The notes beneath the pieces were generated by a model. That model was given only the letters and a program-made list of their open reading frames with translations, searched no databases and had not been told where the DNA came from. The translations under genes were made by a program, and so were the position numbers. This document shows positions 42,044 through 56,202 of a stretch of 64,000 nucleotides of DNA, piece after piece. Origin of the DNA: Apostichopus japonicus (lineage: Eukaryota; Echinodermata; Holothuroidea; Aspidochirotida; Stichopodidae); contig NC_092562.1 of NCBI RefSeq assembly GCF_037975245.1, positions 12,910,001 to 12,974,000 on the forward strand, in the 5' to 3' direction. The stretch's first letter is position 1; the number at the start of each line of letters is the position of its first letter.

Positions 42044-45000
42044 GCAGGGGAAAAAACAACATTGAAAGACGATTATGGGTACTTTTATACAAATGCACGC
42101 TCAACGAACTTGTGCTCATGTTAACAACATGGATCCATCCGGTGTAAGTTAGCGACGTGCTCCGTCGACCATCGAGCTACCGTACTGTAGGTCCTGTTTC
42201 TATTCCGAGCGGAGATTCACAGCAAAGATTTAAGAAGGTAAAACAGGAAACAGAATTCATACGAGATTCTGCTTGGTGTGGGAACTAGGATGCAATGCCA
42301 TACTCATCCTGCCAAAATGCTGCCACCAATTCATCACCGTGTGGTGCATCGGATCGTATGAGCAGATGTCTCTCTGAAAGTCTCCAATTTTTTTTCCTCC
42401 CGTGTTTTTTGGGAATTGTTGTACTGAAAGGGTATCACAGGGTAGGCTACTACCTTACATTTCGGTGACAGGGTCCACAGGAACAGGCGTATACAGTGTA
42501 GGCCTTTTCTGATCCAACCAGTGTGTGTGACCAAGTTCATTGTGTAATCGTGTTATGTGTGTCATTGGTAAGTAAGTGATGGACTAAACCTTGCACTTTT
42601 CATTAATTTTAACCTTAAACAGTATGTTTGACAGGAATGTTGTGATTCGGTCCTGTCAAGGGAAGATAGCCCATAGATACAGTAAATTATGCTTTTGCCA
42701 TTCTTTTTTTTTTCTTATTTCTTTTTTTTTTTGGGTGGTCATAGATATTGGTGGCAAAGTCTCTCTACTTTGAAGACTGGTCAGTAGTTAATTCTATCCT
42801 CATTAAACCTTGGATTGTTCCTGGTCACAACTCGCAACTTTACATGGAAAGTGTTTTTTAAGGGTTTTACAACATTTGGCAAAGAAATACCAGTGTTTTC
42901 AATGGAACATAATATTCTAATTTGGAAAGAGCCATTTTTTTCCCCAGAAAAGCAATCCTCGTTTTATTGTTTCCTTTCTAGGTCAGTAGACACAACTGTT
43001 TGTTTTCATGCTTGCCTTTCAAATTCAGATACATTGTCATCACAAAATTGGCACAATATAGGCTACAGTCTTAAATTGTATGGAAAATATCAGCATAGTT
43101 AGCATGCTTCCTCTTTTAAAGGTCAAAGGTACATTTAAAAGTCAAAGGTACATTACAGTAACTCTAACTGTCCTCTGGAGACTGCAGCTGTTTTTAAACA
43201 CATCAAATTGATTTTGTTGATATATTTTCCTTCCATCATTGCCTCATTTAGTTGCAGGCCTCTACAGGTTAGACTGATTGTCTTTACATACAGTATATGG
43301 ACTGGGTGTCACTGTAGACGTTGCTGGGGTGGTTGGGGGGGGGGGGTGCTGTAACAAAAACTTAATAATAATTTGACATTCCTACAGAAAGTTTGTCTTG
43401 CATTGTAATTTATTAACCAATGTTATCCCATGACTGTCAGGGCTCTGGATTTCTGTGTGCTCTACTTGAAAGTAGCTCACAGGGGACTGTTAGACTATCA
43501 AGCTGTGATTTCACAGGGGATTGGAAATTCACAGGGGATTGGGTCATCAACTTGCAAATTGGTTGACTGAACCATTCAACAACACACACCTGTTTGTAGC
43601 TTTTATTGATTTATCTCTACCATGCTTCAAGTGCATGTGCAAGTATGGAATTCAACCAATGGTAACAAAGGTAAATTTCCTGTCGGTGACCCCCTACCAC
43701 TTGTTGCTATGGGCTTAGATCATCCACTAATATTGGCAACAAGTTTGGTATAATGACATGACTACAGTATGTGGAATAGGACTCAAAAATTGTCCCAATT
43801 TAGAGCGGTGTTTGCTCCAGAAAACATCTAACAGGCAGTCGTATGTCTGCAATGTCAAATACTACCGTAGAGGTACGGTTTGATGTCCAATCTGATGAAA
43901 ACTGTATGTCTTCGCTTTTATCGAGTTTTACTCCTATGTCAAATCACGCAGGGAAAATGTTGAAAAATATGGAACTATTCTGTTTCATGCGATCCGTTAC
44001 CATTTGGTTTCCATCTCTGCTTCAAGCCTCAAAGTGATAGATGTTGGCAAAGTATGTTCGAAGCCAAGAAAAGTTTCACCGTCAATGTACAGCTATTCAT
44101 TAAATTAAGCATCATGTGCTAGCTAGGAAAACTGAAAAGCAGACACACAACATGAACCAAAGTCAAGGGTGGATTTTAAAACTTGCACCAACCAAATATA
44201 AATCTTCATTTTAAGAATTTATATGAATGGGGTAGTGTTGAAGTGTTGACGCAGTATCTGCTGTACATATATACATACACTCGAGCTGTAACATGTTTGG
44301 GAGACTTTAGCCGTGTTACTATATAAACTGTACTACATTACCCTTGAATTTTTAGTTCCAAGTCTATGTAAAATAAACAAATGTGTCTATAAATGCAGGG
44401 TGTGATGTGGTTGTGTGTACCAATGTCTGTATTGAGACAGTACAGTGTTGGGCCACTTGGGAAAACTTTCCTAGGTTTTAGAAGTAAAGTATTTAACTTG
44501 GTGATGCAAGAGGCTACAGTTTAAGGGAGAAACATCGTTTGACCAAAGGAGAACTTAAGTGTTTAGTCAACCTTCCCATTTCTGTTCAATTTTCTTTCTT
44601 TTTTTTGTTTTTTGGCTGTCTTAAGAAGGCTTGAACAGGTTTTATTTCTGTAAGTAAAACTGAAGATACTTCTGGAGAGAGCTGAGAGCAATTCTGTTTA
44701 CTTCATATCTTTTCTCTGTTTTTTTGATGGCCTTCACCAATAAGAATTGGATGATATCTATTTCTGTAACTTTTAATGGAAGTTGAATGTTGTGACTGCA
44801 GAGATCAAGTCTGTTTGTTTATTAATTTGTTTTCTCATGAGGGGACGGGGGGGGGGGGGGGGGCTGGGGGATACAAACCGTACTACTCGTGCAAATTTAC
44901 AACTGCCAATAACTACTCAATCGCACATTATATTGCAGGCTGCCATCTACAAGAGGCTTCTATTGTAGAAGTTTGATAGTTTAGATTTTTTATCAATTAA

Positions 45001-45199
45001 TTTTGATTCAAAGAAAGCAAAGCAAATGCCTATAGAAGGTATTCGTTTGCATTCACAATCACATTTTAGTTTGTTGAGTCATGATGAATTGCATTTATTT
45101 TTTTATGCAAAGTTAAGTGTTATCGTAGCTTACAGTGTTATTACAATTTACCATGCATCCATAGGAGACATATTCCTGTATTTTTTCGGTAATTAAAGA

Positions 45200-45297
45200 C
45201 CGTCGTATTGAGGTTGAGTAATACGTACTTTATAAAAGTTGAATAATTAGTGTTTTGTCATCAATGACGATACAAAAAGAGTGTTATACGACGGTCC
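45200..45297. repeat. Small inverted repeat element
   Basis: GACCGTCGTAT near 45200 and ATACGACGGTC near 45287 form 11-bp inverted ends around about 75 bp of AT-rich DNA. Possibly a very short MITE; no clear target duplication. Confidence 0.5.
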
Positions 45298-45423
45298 TAT
45301 CTGGACTGTTTGAGAATGTTAACATGTAATGTTAACATGAATGTAACATGTAATGTTAAATAGTGTTATCACGCCTAAGATTGGACATATTTTATCAAAT
45401 TTTCGGTATTCAAACGTTAACAG

Positions 45424-45790
45424 CAAGGGCGTAGGAACCGGGGGGGCTGGGGGCGCCAGCCCCCCCAGTGAAAAATATGGGGGGGGGGGGCGGAAGTATC
45501 ATTCCGCCCCCCCGCTCCGCAAGTCAGAAAACCCCTTTTTCATTTCCAAATGACAAAAAAATCTCATTTGGAGCACCAAATTGCATTTAAGGCCAGGTGA
45601 AAATGCAAAATTCTTTACAATAAGGAGTGGGAGTTGAAGTGTGCTATATTGCACCAAATTGCATCTGAGGCCACCTAGAAATGCAAAAAAATCCCAAAGG
45701 GGAGGGGGACACCCCTCCCCTTAGACCCCTCCCCCAGGCCGGCCATCAGTCTTCAGCCCCCCCACTCAAAAGTACCTTCCTACGCCACTG
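45424..45790 (+). mobile_element. hAT-type MITE, family A, copy 2
   Basis: 367 bp flanked by an exact 8-bp duplication GTTAACAG (45416-45423, 45791-45798). Same ends and interior as the copy at 8362, differing by scattered substitutions and tract lengths. Confidence 0.88.
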
Positions 45791-48700
45791 GTTAACAGTA
45801 ATATATTAAGGTAGCACGAAGAAAAATGGGTTTACAGGTGGTCCCATTATGTGCCTTTTCATTTTATCTTTCTTTCTGTCTTCCGATTTCCGTAGAGCTC
45901 ATCTCCCTCAACAAGTAACTTTTAATTTCTTTCTTTTGATGAACAGTTTTTACAGTGATAACCAATCAGCTTAGGACAGACAATTTGTTTACATAGATGT
46001 TTATTTTAAACTGCCATTATCATATCTCGTATATCTCGAAATGTACAGTAGTTGTTTCATATCCTGTAACAATCGGCAGATCGGCACTGATAAAATATTT
46101 AAAAGAAAGGAGAAAAAGAGATCAAAGTTTATAATCGTCCGATGTGTGAAAAAGTTTGTTCACCTCTATTAAAGTCGCTATAAAGATTACTCGATCAGTC
46201 GTGTAACACTGCAGAAGCGTACACTGTAATCATATATATACCTCCATGGTTTAACACACGATGCTGCATGGAGCCTTTACAGGCGGTTATGTAACAACTC
46301 AATGCTCGTGGTACCATCAAATAGATACGCGTCAGTATGTCAAGAGTGGCGGGAATGCAGAGGGTTTGGTTTCAACTAGTGTTCGCGGAACACAAGTAAG
46401 GTTGAAATTGTGTGGGAATTATGTATGTAGTAAAATATGCGAAGTTCCGTTACCATGATTGCATTCATGCTCGAAGGGATGGGCCGGGATTTCTGGGACA
46501 ATTAACTTTTAGGGAGCTATCTAATCAGTTTGTCAGTAAAATTGAGTTCGATAAAGCCTAGTATATTTTGATAACAACGGGATTTTCAATTGTGTTAAGT
46601 ATTACAAAACCAGTAAAAAAAAAAATCCGATTCAACAGTGTTTCGACCGTCATGAGCAAATTTAAATGATGCCTCGGTATATAGTATCGTGGAATTTTCC
46701 ACAGTTCAAGATAGACTTTCTTCCTGATATGCTAATCGCTTAGTTACATTTAAGCTTAGTTTAGTTTAGTAGAAAAAAAGGATCAGGAGGGACACTCAAG
46801 TCCCCATCAAGGTCCCAAGGAGCTTGTAAATACGAGTGCAACATCTTTTGTTTTGTACCTTACGTTGTAAAAGTCAATGGTTAGCATATTGTAGAGTGAA
46901 GGAACGTGTGATATAGCATAATATCAACAAATAACTGATTTATGGGGAAGCCCTTAATAACGTCGAAATCCTTTGTAACCTTAATCTGCGTGCGAACCTT
47001 TACAGTTATTTGTGGTGAGTGAATTCATGCATCAACAATCTCCATATGACAATCTTGTGAAAGTTGTCACCACAATAGTTACATCGTTGTTTTCTAGGGA
47101 AATTACCCAGGTTTCGATATGTTATCGAAGAACAAGAAAATGAAGTCACGAAAATGAAGTCATGAGTTTCTTCCTAAATATACTATTCAATTAAATTGTA
47201 GTGACGTGACCCAAGGATTGCAGGTGTGGTATGGATAATTTGGTGGGGGTGGGGAGTGGGGTGAGAATGGGATTAAAGGGGGTGTACCATCACTGGCAAT
47301 TTCCTAAATCTTTTCATTATTCATGGGTGGGGGAGGGGAGGGTGGGGAGAATGGGTACCGTTAGGAAAGTGTGTGGGATCAAGTTTTGGCGACTATGATG
47401 TCGTGTTTGAGATACTGACTAATGTACTTCCTTAATATTGACTCGTTTAAAGACGTATACAGACACGATACTTCAATGTAGGAACTCATGTTGAGGTGGC
47501 AACAGTTGAAAAATCTGAACTATAATTAGCTTCACTTGACCTCTTATGGGTGCGTTGTTGTTCATCGGTGCGTGTCTCACCTGGGGTATACCTGAATTCA
47601 CAGCTAGGACAATAGGCTATGACGATCAATAGAAGTGAAGACAAAGCAGTTGACTAAATAGTTCTCTCGACCGTGTCCGACTCCTGTCTATGTTTTGGTG
47701 TCTGGTAAAAGATGATAAAATGTAAAAAAAAAATATATAGAAAAATTTCGTAAACATTGTATATCTATCAAAGTCAAAGTTAAGCATTGATATATTGAAA
47801 ATAAACTTACGTTGTATTCATATTTTAGAGAGAAATTAAAGAAAGAGTAGAGGAGGGGCTGGGGATAGGCAGAGCACGTTATTTGTGAAATGTCAAGAGT
47901 CACAAGCCATGTGTCTGGTTTAGCTTTACTGCTGTGACAACTATGTATAGTAGGCCTATAGTATACCATGGAGGTAAAAACAGATACCTCCATGAGTATA
48001 CCAAGGTGTATATTGAAGCAAACTCCTCCGTACACGCTAGTAATTAACAGATAACTTAAGCCTTTCGTAAATTTCCAGAAGCGTTATATATAAACATCGA
48101 CAATCTGTTAATATTTTGAACATAAGTTTAAGAGTTATCATATAATTTTTTTTTCCCGTCGTATTATACAACGCTATCAAAAAAATTAAAAAGAGAATTG
48201 GCTTGCAAAAGGTTTGTCATGCAGATTTGTATGCTGTTTGTCTGTATACCTGTATGGCATTCTATACTGCACGGCGGTGGTGCTAATTATTGATAATTAA
48301 CATGTGTTAGCTTTATGTTAATAACAAGATGTGTACAGCTGTTCGTTCTGGTTCATGGGTCGATGCTCAGAAAGTTTGTCCCCGCGGAAGCCTCACTCCC
48401 GCGGGTCGTTTGGTTAAAACGTTTCCGGACCGTTAATATAAGCAATCAACTGTTGAATATGCATGCTGATATTGATTATGCATGATTGGAAGTCTGCTAT
48501 ACTTCAATCAGTATGCCTATACTTTTAATCTTTCTGATATATATCAGTGCCTGTCCTGAAATTATTGCCTTTAATTTTTGGCTTCTTTGGATGATGAAGA
48601 AAACGTTTTTTTTTTTTTTTACGAAGAATTTGGTGGAATATGTGTTTACAAGTATTATGTGTTGATTGATATGCCTAGTATATAGATACTGAAATCTGCC

Positions 48701-51700
48701 GTGTTTATTCCTTCTATGTAGATAGGGAGACATCGTATAATTCTTCATCAATTGCTAAAAAACAACAACTACAGGTACACAATATTCTCACCGTTATACG
48801 GCGATTCGACACATATATACATTGCAACAGTGTCACGCACTGAATATTTGGTTCCTCGTTTAGCACTTAGTCATCAATATGTCTTTGTTATGATGTTATC
48901 GTGCAGTTTTCTTTCTCTTTTCTTTTCTTTCTTTTTCTCTCTTTTTTTCTTTGTTCCTGAAATAACAATGGTTTAAGTTAACGGTCATATGACGATATTG
49001 TTTTATGACGCAAAACTTCTCATTGCGTTATTTGCTGCATATTTAGTAATCTACATGAGTTCCGAGTGTTGTATATTCGAAACGCATTGGTTATTGTGTG
49101 GTACTGAACTAAATGCATGGTAGGCCTATATATTAATGTTAGGACATTGAACGCGCATGGACTGTATTTTTCAAAGATGAAATAAGGTTAGCCAAGTGCT
49201 TACATGTGATATATGTCACGGTCCACGCAAAACGAACGTTTTTTAAGCCATCTGGTTGTATCCAGTCAAGCCGATGTTAATTGGTTTGTTAATTATATTT
49301 ATGACTCATAGAGGTAAAGAAGTGACTTATTTCCTACTGATGTTTAATTTTTTCGTTTTTTAATTAAGTCTAATCGTGGAGTGTGTAGCGCGCTGCAATG
49401 ATAATTGTCATGATAGATTGTACGGTAATTCGTAGTTCAAACCCGTTCTTATAGAACACATCAGTTACACAATTCAGTTACAATTTTTGTTTTCCTTCCA
49501 AAAAAAAACCGGGTATTAAAGAAAATCGTGGAACCAGTATAGCATATATATGCACGTTGAATTCTTTCTATATATAATGTTGGATATCATACCGTTACAT
49601 TGCTCTAAGTACACGGCCCTACTCTCGCAGATAAACTCTGAAAAGTGATTTTTTTACGAACAAACAAAATTGAGTTTAAGTGTGCAGGAATTAATTAAAC
49701 GTTCTCGTTGTCTCGAGAAAAGGGAACCGCTAATATAAACAGAAATCCAGGAACATGCAATGAGACATGCCTGATATTTACAATAACTATACACAGATGG
49801 ATTTTGGTGTAGAATTGTATAGGTAATATGGTACAACGTTATATTTAAAGGAGCTTCCATTGACCGCAATGAGCGTCAAACTCTGAACTTGGCAACTATC
49901 TCAGTTTTAAGATATATGAACGCTCGATTATGGAACGCCATTTGTTTCCCTATGGTCGCAAATATATCCTTAAAGAAGGAAAAGGAGTAAGAACTGTAAT
50001 TAACTGTAATTAATTGATACAAAGTCTAATTTTTTTGACACGAATGGCATTGTCCATGACCGCCGATGGGTTTCTAAGATTGGTATGTGACTGTTGATTT
50101 CATTCATGGCATGCTGATATTGAGTTGTAAAATGTTGGTATTATTTCTAAATATATCTTGATATTGAAACAGAACATGTTGATGTTAATATTGACATGCT
50201 GATGCTAACTTGTATAACATTATAGTATCTGACATACTGATATGTCTTTTATAACATATTGTGAACAGACGGCGTTCCTTACTCGGTGTTATCAATAACA
50301 CAATGTATTCATTTGCGTAGTATGTTTGTTGCCTGTGTTATCGGATCGTGTTAATTATGTGTGCAAACACGGGAAATTTATTGATGTTATTTTGATCTAG
50401 ATATGGGAAATATTATCTCTATAACGGTGATCTCGATGGTTCGTGTATATCAGAACCTGAGTAGGAGGTACAGAGTAGACTTCTCTTTGAAACGAGTACA
50501 GACAACTACCGGTATGCTATAGAATATGAGTACAATTTACAGACCGTCACGGCAAATCTGGTGTACGCTACGACTGAATTGAATGGTTACGTATATATAA
50601 ATGACTACTAACCAGCGTATGTTATTATGATCGTGTATATACCCTTACCTCCAACATTTACCGTGACAGCATTGTAATGTGTACACTACGCAATGTATAG
50701 GCATTAAGCATACCGAACTATATTATGTTAATGTGACGTTATAGTTGACGTAAAAGTCAAACAATCATTCATACATCAGTGGATCCACATAAGCAATGAC
50801 CTTTAACCTATGTGCGGTATACTTCTATATACGGGCTCTTTGTATTGTCGTTTTGTTTTAACTTGCCCCTACAACACGAGGAAGTTGCGTACACGGATAA
50901 CATTATTAGGGCTACTTGGTCTTTATAATGCTCTACCCAAGTTGTACAGAGGTTACAGAAAGGGTTAGGGGGGGGGGGGGGGGGCATGTAGAAAAGTGGA
51001 TAATAGTTACTTTATAGATGCTATGGCCAAGTATATTTGTTATATTAATATCATGTTCATGCATCAATTTCTTCCCCTCTAAACTTGAAAACCCCCAGAT
51101 AAAGATCATTTCGTTTCTAATTTGTTTGTTTGGGGGTTTTGTTCTTATGTTTTTGTTTTCTTCGTGTTTTTTTTCATTCCTTTATTTTCTGTTTTTGTTG
51201 TGGCATGCTGACGGTAGGTTAATCACATCACGTGATAACTGCTCTGTATTATGTTGAAGTAAAGAATTGTTGTAAGTTTATTTCACGTTCTTTATTCCAA
51301 GGTATAGATATTTTATGTTCAAAAATTGAATTGTCTAATTTTTTTTATTGTTTAGCTGATATTAAAGACAATGCTTTTTTTTTTTTTTTTTGCTATGTAG
51401 TAAGTCCGTGTTTCCATGGCTACATGACTGAAATTTTCCTGTACAGGTTTTAAAGAAAATAATATATATATATATGACCTTTTGTGGGTTTGTACTTTAT
51501 ACTGGTAACGTACGAAAGTGTCTTGCCAGGCAACAAAGTTATTCAAATAAAATGAAAATGAAAGTGAATCTGATTTTTGTATTGTTTTGGAGTCATGTGA
51601 CTATAAATATGAGGTTGGTTGAGCTGTTGCTTTCACATGGAAACAATAGACCATTGTCTGGTCGAATAGATCAACATTGCTTTCGTAAACTGTTACGGTA

Positions 51701-51822
51701 ACATTATCGGTAAATTTACATTAGATTAACATAGCAGTATAGCTAGGTCATGCATGTACCCTTATTCCCATTGCTTTGAATACTATTGCTGGGCGATGCC
51801 CCGCTAAGCAGGGAGGTAGGGC

Positions 51823-52184
51823 CAATGCCGGATTTAGACCCTTGGGGGAGGGGCGGGGCACTTCAGGCTCGGTGGGCCCCTCATACACCTAAATTGAAAT
51901 ACACGGCCAATGAAAAAAAAATACACATCAAAGTCACTTTATTGCTTGTAATTTGAACTGGCAAGTTTATACATACATAAAAATGTTAAATGAGTTATAT
52001 ACCTGAACTAAATAGGCCTACATGTAAATACATGCCAGCAATACTCCAAGTGATTTTTAGGTCTGACATTTCAATTAAAAATAAATAAATAAAAGAATAC
52101 CATTGTTTAATTATAATACTTTTGTAAAGAGGGTGCCTGGGGCAAGTTCGCGTCTCCCCCCCCCCCCCTATAAATCCGGCACTG
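51823..52184 (+). mobile_element. Probable hAT-type MITE (TGCCGGATTTA ends)
   Basis: Ends CAATGCCGGATTTA and TAAATCCGGCACTG are inverted over at least 11 bp, with G-rich and C-rich tracts just inside. No exact flanking duplication is seen, so it may be old. Confidence 0.65.
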
Positions 52185-52911
52185 AGTAGATTATGTTTAG
52201 ACCTATGATAATAGACTAGATTTATATATGCCTCAGAATGCAATATTTGACGTCCATAGGTCAATCAGACGGGTTATTAGTAGCCCCCCCCCCAACACCC
52301 CCACCTATACACACGCGCGCGTATCCTTGAAGTATATATGTGCGATGTGACATCAAAAGAGGAATTGCTTGGAGTGATGTTATGTGTAGCCTTATTCCTT
52401 CCAAAGGTAGCGTTCGCAACCCGTATCCAATATCTCCATTGTGTAAGACTATCACACAAGGAATAGGAATCCTGGGACGTTGTTACAAAATCCTTGCTAG
52501 ATGACACAGTGCATGCATTCAGTGCTATTCAGAGATGAAACAAGCTTGGTATTTATCACAGTCGATTCAACCAGTTACAGGCAGAGCTGCTGCTTCACAA
52601 TCTGGAAATCCTTGGCCCTGTGAATAGTTTACCAATCCTTGGCATTGGAGAGCAATACACGATTGAATTAGCAACAATCGGTATTACAATAGTGAGGGAG
52701 AGAGAGGTTAACAAAGCTGTATAGTGGAAGCGCAAACAATATGTCGATCGAACTATTTGAACAACAAATACAATACGTATACCCATCTCTGCACTAATCG
52801 ATACTCATCTCTCGACCCACGTCAAATGTCAAACAATCATAAAATGCAATGCATTCTCTCGCCTGTGCAGTAATGTAAATACACTGTTGTATATGTGTGG
52901 ATCGGAATAAA

Positions 52912-53043
52912 CAACCCGTCCACCGGGGTGGGCAAATGGGGCTAACAACCCGGTCACCGGGGGTGGGTAAATGGGGCTAACAACCCGTCCACCGGGGTGG
53001 GCAAATAGGGCTAACAACCCGTCCATCGGGGTGGGAAAATTGG
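52912..53043 (+). repeat. 33-bp minisatellite, four units
   Basis: Units read AACCCGTCCACCGGGGTGGG plus CAAATGGGGCTAAC. Each contains a short hairpin (CCACCGGGGTGG). The open frame across it on the minus strand is a repeat product. Confidence 0.88.
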
Positions 53044-53594
53044 CAGTGTCCCGGTGTATGGATAATGATACAAATATAAACTAAAATGGGATCCCCGGTT
53101 GGAGAACACTTGAACCATCCCAACCATACCATTAATAACATGTCCCTGCAGGGTATTGAACATTTAGGTAGCCGTCCTGACCTAATACGAATCAGCAGAG
53201 AGAGACTATGGATGCAACGCGTTCACACCATTCAACCTCATGGGCTCAACATTCAGGAAGGGCATGACTAACCTTTCTTCTCCTATCCCCCTACCATCTC
53301 CCCTCCCCCCCCCCCCCACTGTCACCCCTCTTCTAGCAGCTCTCTTCCACCCTTTTCAATTCTCCACACTTTTCTGTCTTTGTCCTTCTCCAGTTTACTC
53401 CCTATCCACTTCCCATCATCCTCCTTTTGTCCCTCTACAGTTTATCACATACCTCACCTCAACCCCCTGTTGGTTTCTTTCTTCTCTCCATCCCTTGTCT
53501 ACTAATCCTCTTACATCTTTCTCTTTGGTGTTCACCCTGCTCATTAACCTGTCTGTATTCTGTGTGTGTATTTGTCCCTTCTCTTACTATAACT

Positions 53595-53700
53595 TGCCAT
53601 TCAGCCTCTGAAGAAGATCCTGCTAGGATCGAAACGTCATGCCCTCTTACTTGTACACGTAACTGATACAAAACGGTAATAAAGCGTAAAAGCACATTCT
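53595..53700 (+). mobile_element. Retroelement-like 3' segment with conserved stem-loop
   Basis: CTGAAGAAGATCCTGCTAGG followed by ATCGAAACGTCA forms a 5-bp stem (GATCC/GGATC) flanked by CTGAAGA and GAAAC. This motif recurs in animal retroelements. Read in frame it gives LKKILLGSKRHALLLV. The family assignment (Penelope-like) is tentative. A pyrimidine-rich stretch precedes it (53.27-53.6 kb). Confidence 0.45.
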
Positions 53701-54563
53701 CATAAAGGTTATATAATTGGTGTTATGTCGTTATACCAACCAATAAATATACAATTAATTAACGTTATATACAATTCAAGTGCGTTCAACTGTTATTCTA
53801 CAACGAATTTACGGTATAACGGGTTTTTGTACGTTCATAACGTTCTGTAATTTTACAGAGCGGGCAATGAACGTTAACTAACGATGAATACACACGCCAA
53901 ATAACGGTTCCCGTTATTTTAGCCTTAAAAACTGATATATCGTACAAACGGCGTGCCACAATAATTTATTACTTTTTAATTTATTACGTCAGAAATTCTC
54001 CTTTAAATTAGTTTTCTTAACAGTGCATAAGAGCAAATTGCACTAAATTAAGTAGGCCTACAATGTCTTCACTAGTCTGTCCCCACTCCCACCCCCCGCC
54101 CGACGTCATCACCTTCTTCTACCCGGACACCACGCCTTTATTTATACTGTTTTTGAGGAAAGAGCTGTACCCTTGAAATTGATAAAAGGGACTCGAGATG
54201 AGGTTTAATGACAAGACCACTTTGATGTGTGATTCGTCCAGATAATATATGCAAACATATTCCAATGGATTAAGTATATACCATAATCTATATTCCCACC
54301 TAACTTATCAGTTGTAAACATTTTATGCTGTTGTGATTTACGTTTTCTCAGAAGTAAAGCTGCCCTTTTAAAAAAAAAAGAAGTTAGGCTCCTACGTTTA
54401 ACTTGTTCAAATTTGTGTTATAGACCGAAGGTCAGGTGGTGGGTTACTAGGCTTAAGTTGACGCTATTCAAGTCATTGACAGAATGCAAATATTTATTAT
54501 AAAGGTACACCTCCGTAGAATTGAGATCATTCAATAGAAAATAAAGTAAACTATCAAGAAGAT

Positions 54564-54670
<107 letters not shown>

Positions 54671-54682
54671 ATTAGCGTCCAT

Positions 54683-55758
54683 CAGGCGCGGCGGAACGGA
54701 AAAATTATTGGGGGGGCTAATGTGTGGAGACTATCTAAGCGGAGCGCCACCATCGGTTGGCGCGGAGCGTACAAGAAAATTTGGGGGTTTTTCAAACCCC
54801 CAGATGGCCGGAAACGGCACTTCCCGAGTGTTTTATGCTGCGAATACCTAGCCCTAAAGTATGGGTCTCAAGCCTGCAATTTCTGAGATTGCACGTAAAA
54901 GTCTGTAAAACATTGTAATTTGTATATTCGATGGTGTTTTAAGAGAGTAGCTATTACTCGTAGTGTACTCGCAAAGACGTTTTTGAGTGTAGTAAGGGCA
55001 GTGGCGGAGCTAGGGGTATTGGTCAGAGGGACAAGAATGGTCTGTAGGGGCGCTTTCGACACTATCTAAGCGGAGCGCCACCACAGGTTGGCGCGGAGCG
55101 TACAGAAAATTTTTGAGTAAAGACACTCCCTAGATTGCAGGAAATGATCCTTTCCGGGCCTTGCTAATTTGCAGATAAACGGAGAATAAATAGCTGTCGT
55201 CGCCATTTGGTCGTAAAATTACACCAACAGAATATGGCAAATGTCAAAAGGTAGATGAGAGCGCAATAAAATAGTCAATAATCGCGAATAAGTAAAAAGT
55301 AGTGAAAAGCTGAAAAGGGCGCCTGCAGTCCATTTGAGTCCGTCAGGGGGGCATCCGCCCCTGACTGTATGGACACTCCGCCACTGAGTAAGGGGATGTT
55401 GGAGAACTGGCTGAAATGATGCAAGTCATTGGCCTAAGACGAAGTTGTGTTGCGCTTACCGGTACTCACACTCATTGCTTCCACTTTTCACTGGGCGTGA
55501 AGACGCGGTTGGGGTGACAATGTGGTCTATAGCCAGGGGACGGGCCGAGGGTCCCCCAGCATTTACTAAAATTATTACACCTATATAGTATACGTGTGCA
55601 TCGGACAGATCGACAAGTATGCATTGAAAAATGGGCAGATGCACGTTTCGGAGCCTTGGTAAATATTGGGGGGGCTTATCATGCATTTGCCCCCTCAACT
55701 TTTTCATTGGGGGGCTGAGCCCCCCCAAGCCCCCCCCCCCCCGGTTCCGCCGCCACTG
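54683..55758 (+). mobile_element. hAT-type element, outer member of nested pair
   Basis: 1076 bp flanked by an exact 8-bp duplication GCGTCCAT (54675-54682, 55759-55766). Ends CAGGCGCGGCGGAACGG and CCGGTTCCGCCGCCACTG are imperfect inverted repeats. It carries the AGCGCCACC...GGCGCGGAGCGTACA module shared with 28641 and is interrupted by the element at 54999. Confidence 0.85.
54999..55386 (+). mobile_element. hAT-type MITE, inner member of nested pair
   Basis: 388 bp flanked by an exact 8-bp duplication AGTAAGGG (54991-54998, 55387-55394). Ends CAGTGGCGGAG / CTCCGCCACTG are perfect inverted repeats. It carries the same internal module as its host, so the two are related. Confidence 0.87.
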
Positions 55759-55840
55759 GCGTCCATGGCCTAGTGGTTAGGGTGTCCGCATATTAAGCGA
55801 GAGGCCCGGGTCCGAATCCCGGTGGGAGGCTGGGAGTTTT
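55759..55840 (+). mobile_element. tRNA-like SINE head
   Basis: GCGTCCATGGCCTAGTGGTT holds an A box, GGGTCCGAATCCC a B box, and a T7 tract follows. The acceptor strands do not pair well, so a SINE or pseudogene is more likely than a working tRNA. The outer hAT element inserted at its first bases. Confidence 0.6.
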
Positions 55841-56135
55841 TTTACTGTTCTTCATTTTCCAACTCACTACGATTATATATGGTCTGATAGCGTTGTTCAG
55901 CACACTCCGGCCACGCTTTCCATTGAGTTGACCTATGGGCCGGTCGTTACCCACAAATGGATCGCCAAACGGTCATACGATAGCTCGCGATAGGGACAGC
56001 GGTGACTCAAAAAACATATGTACATGTCACGCGAAACTTTGATATCAATTGTATGTGCTGTTTTTTGAACCAATATGCACTTAATTGCAAATCAAAATAG
56101 TCAACATACAGTTAAATCATTAATAGCGTGCAGGG

Positions 56136-56137
<2 letters not shown>

Positions 56138-56197
<60 letters not shown>
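56138..56197 (+). repeat. (AT)n microsatellite
   Basis: Pure AT run of about 58 bp. Confidence 0.9.

Positions 56198-56202
<5 letters not shown>

Noticed and set aside
46261-46458. 65-residue Cys-containing frame
   Set aside because: No recognisable motif, no signal peptide and no flanking exon in frame; may be chance.
53240-53666. Proline/serine-rich plus-strand frames of 79 and 123 residues
   Set aside because: Follow a pyrimidine-rich tract running into a retroelement-like segment; no start, splice or domain support.
55759-55840. A functional tRNA gene (ATT-like anticodon)
   Set aside because: Acceptor strands do not pair; a SINE head or pseudogene fits better.
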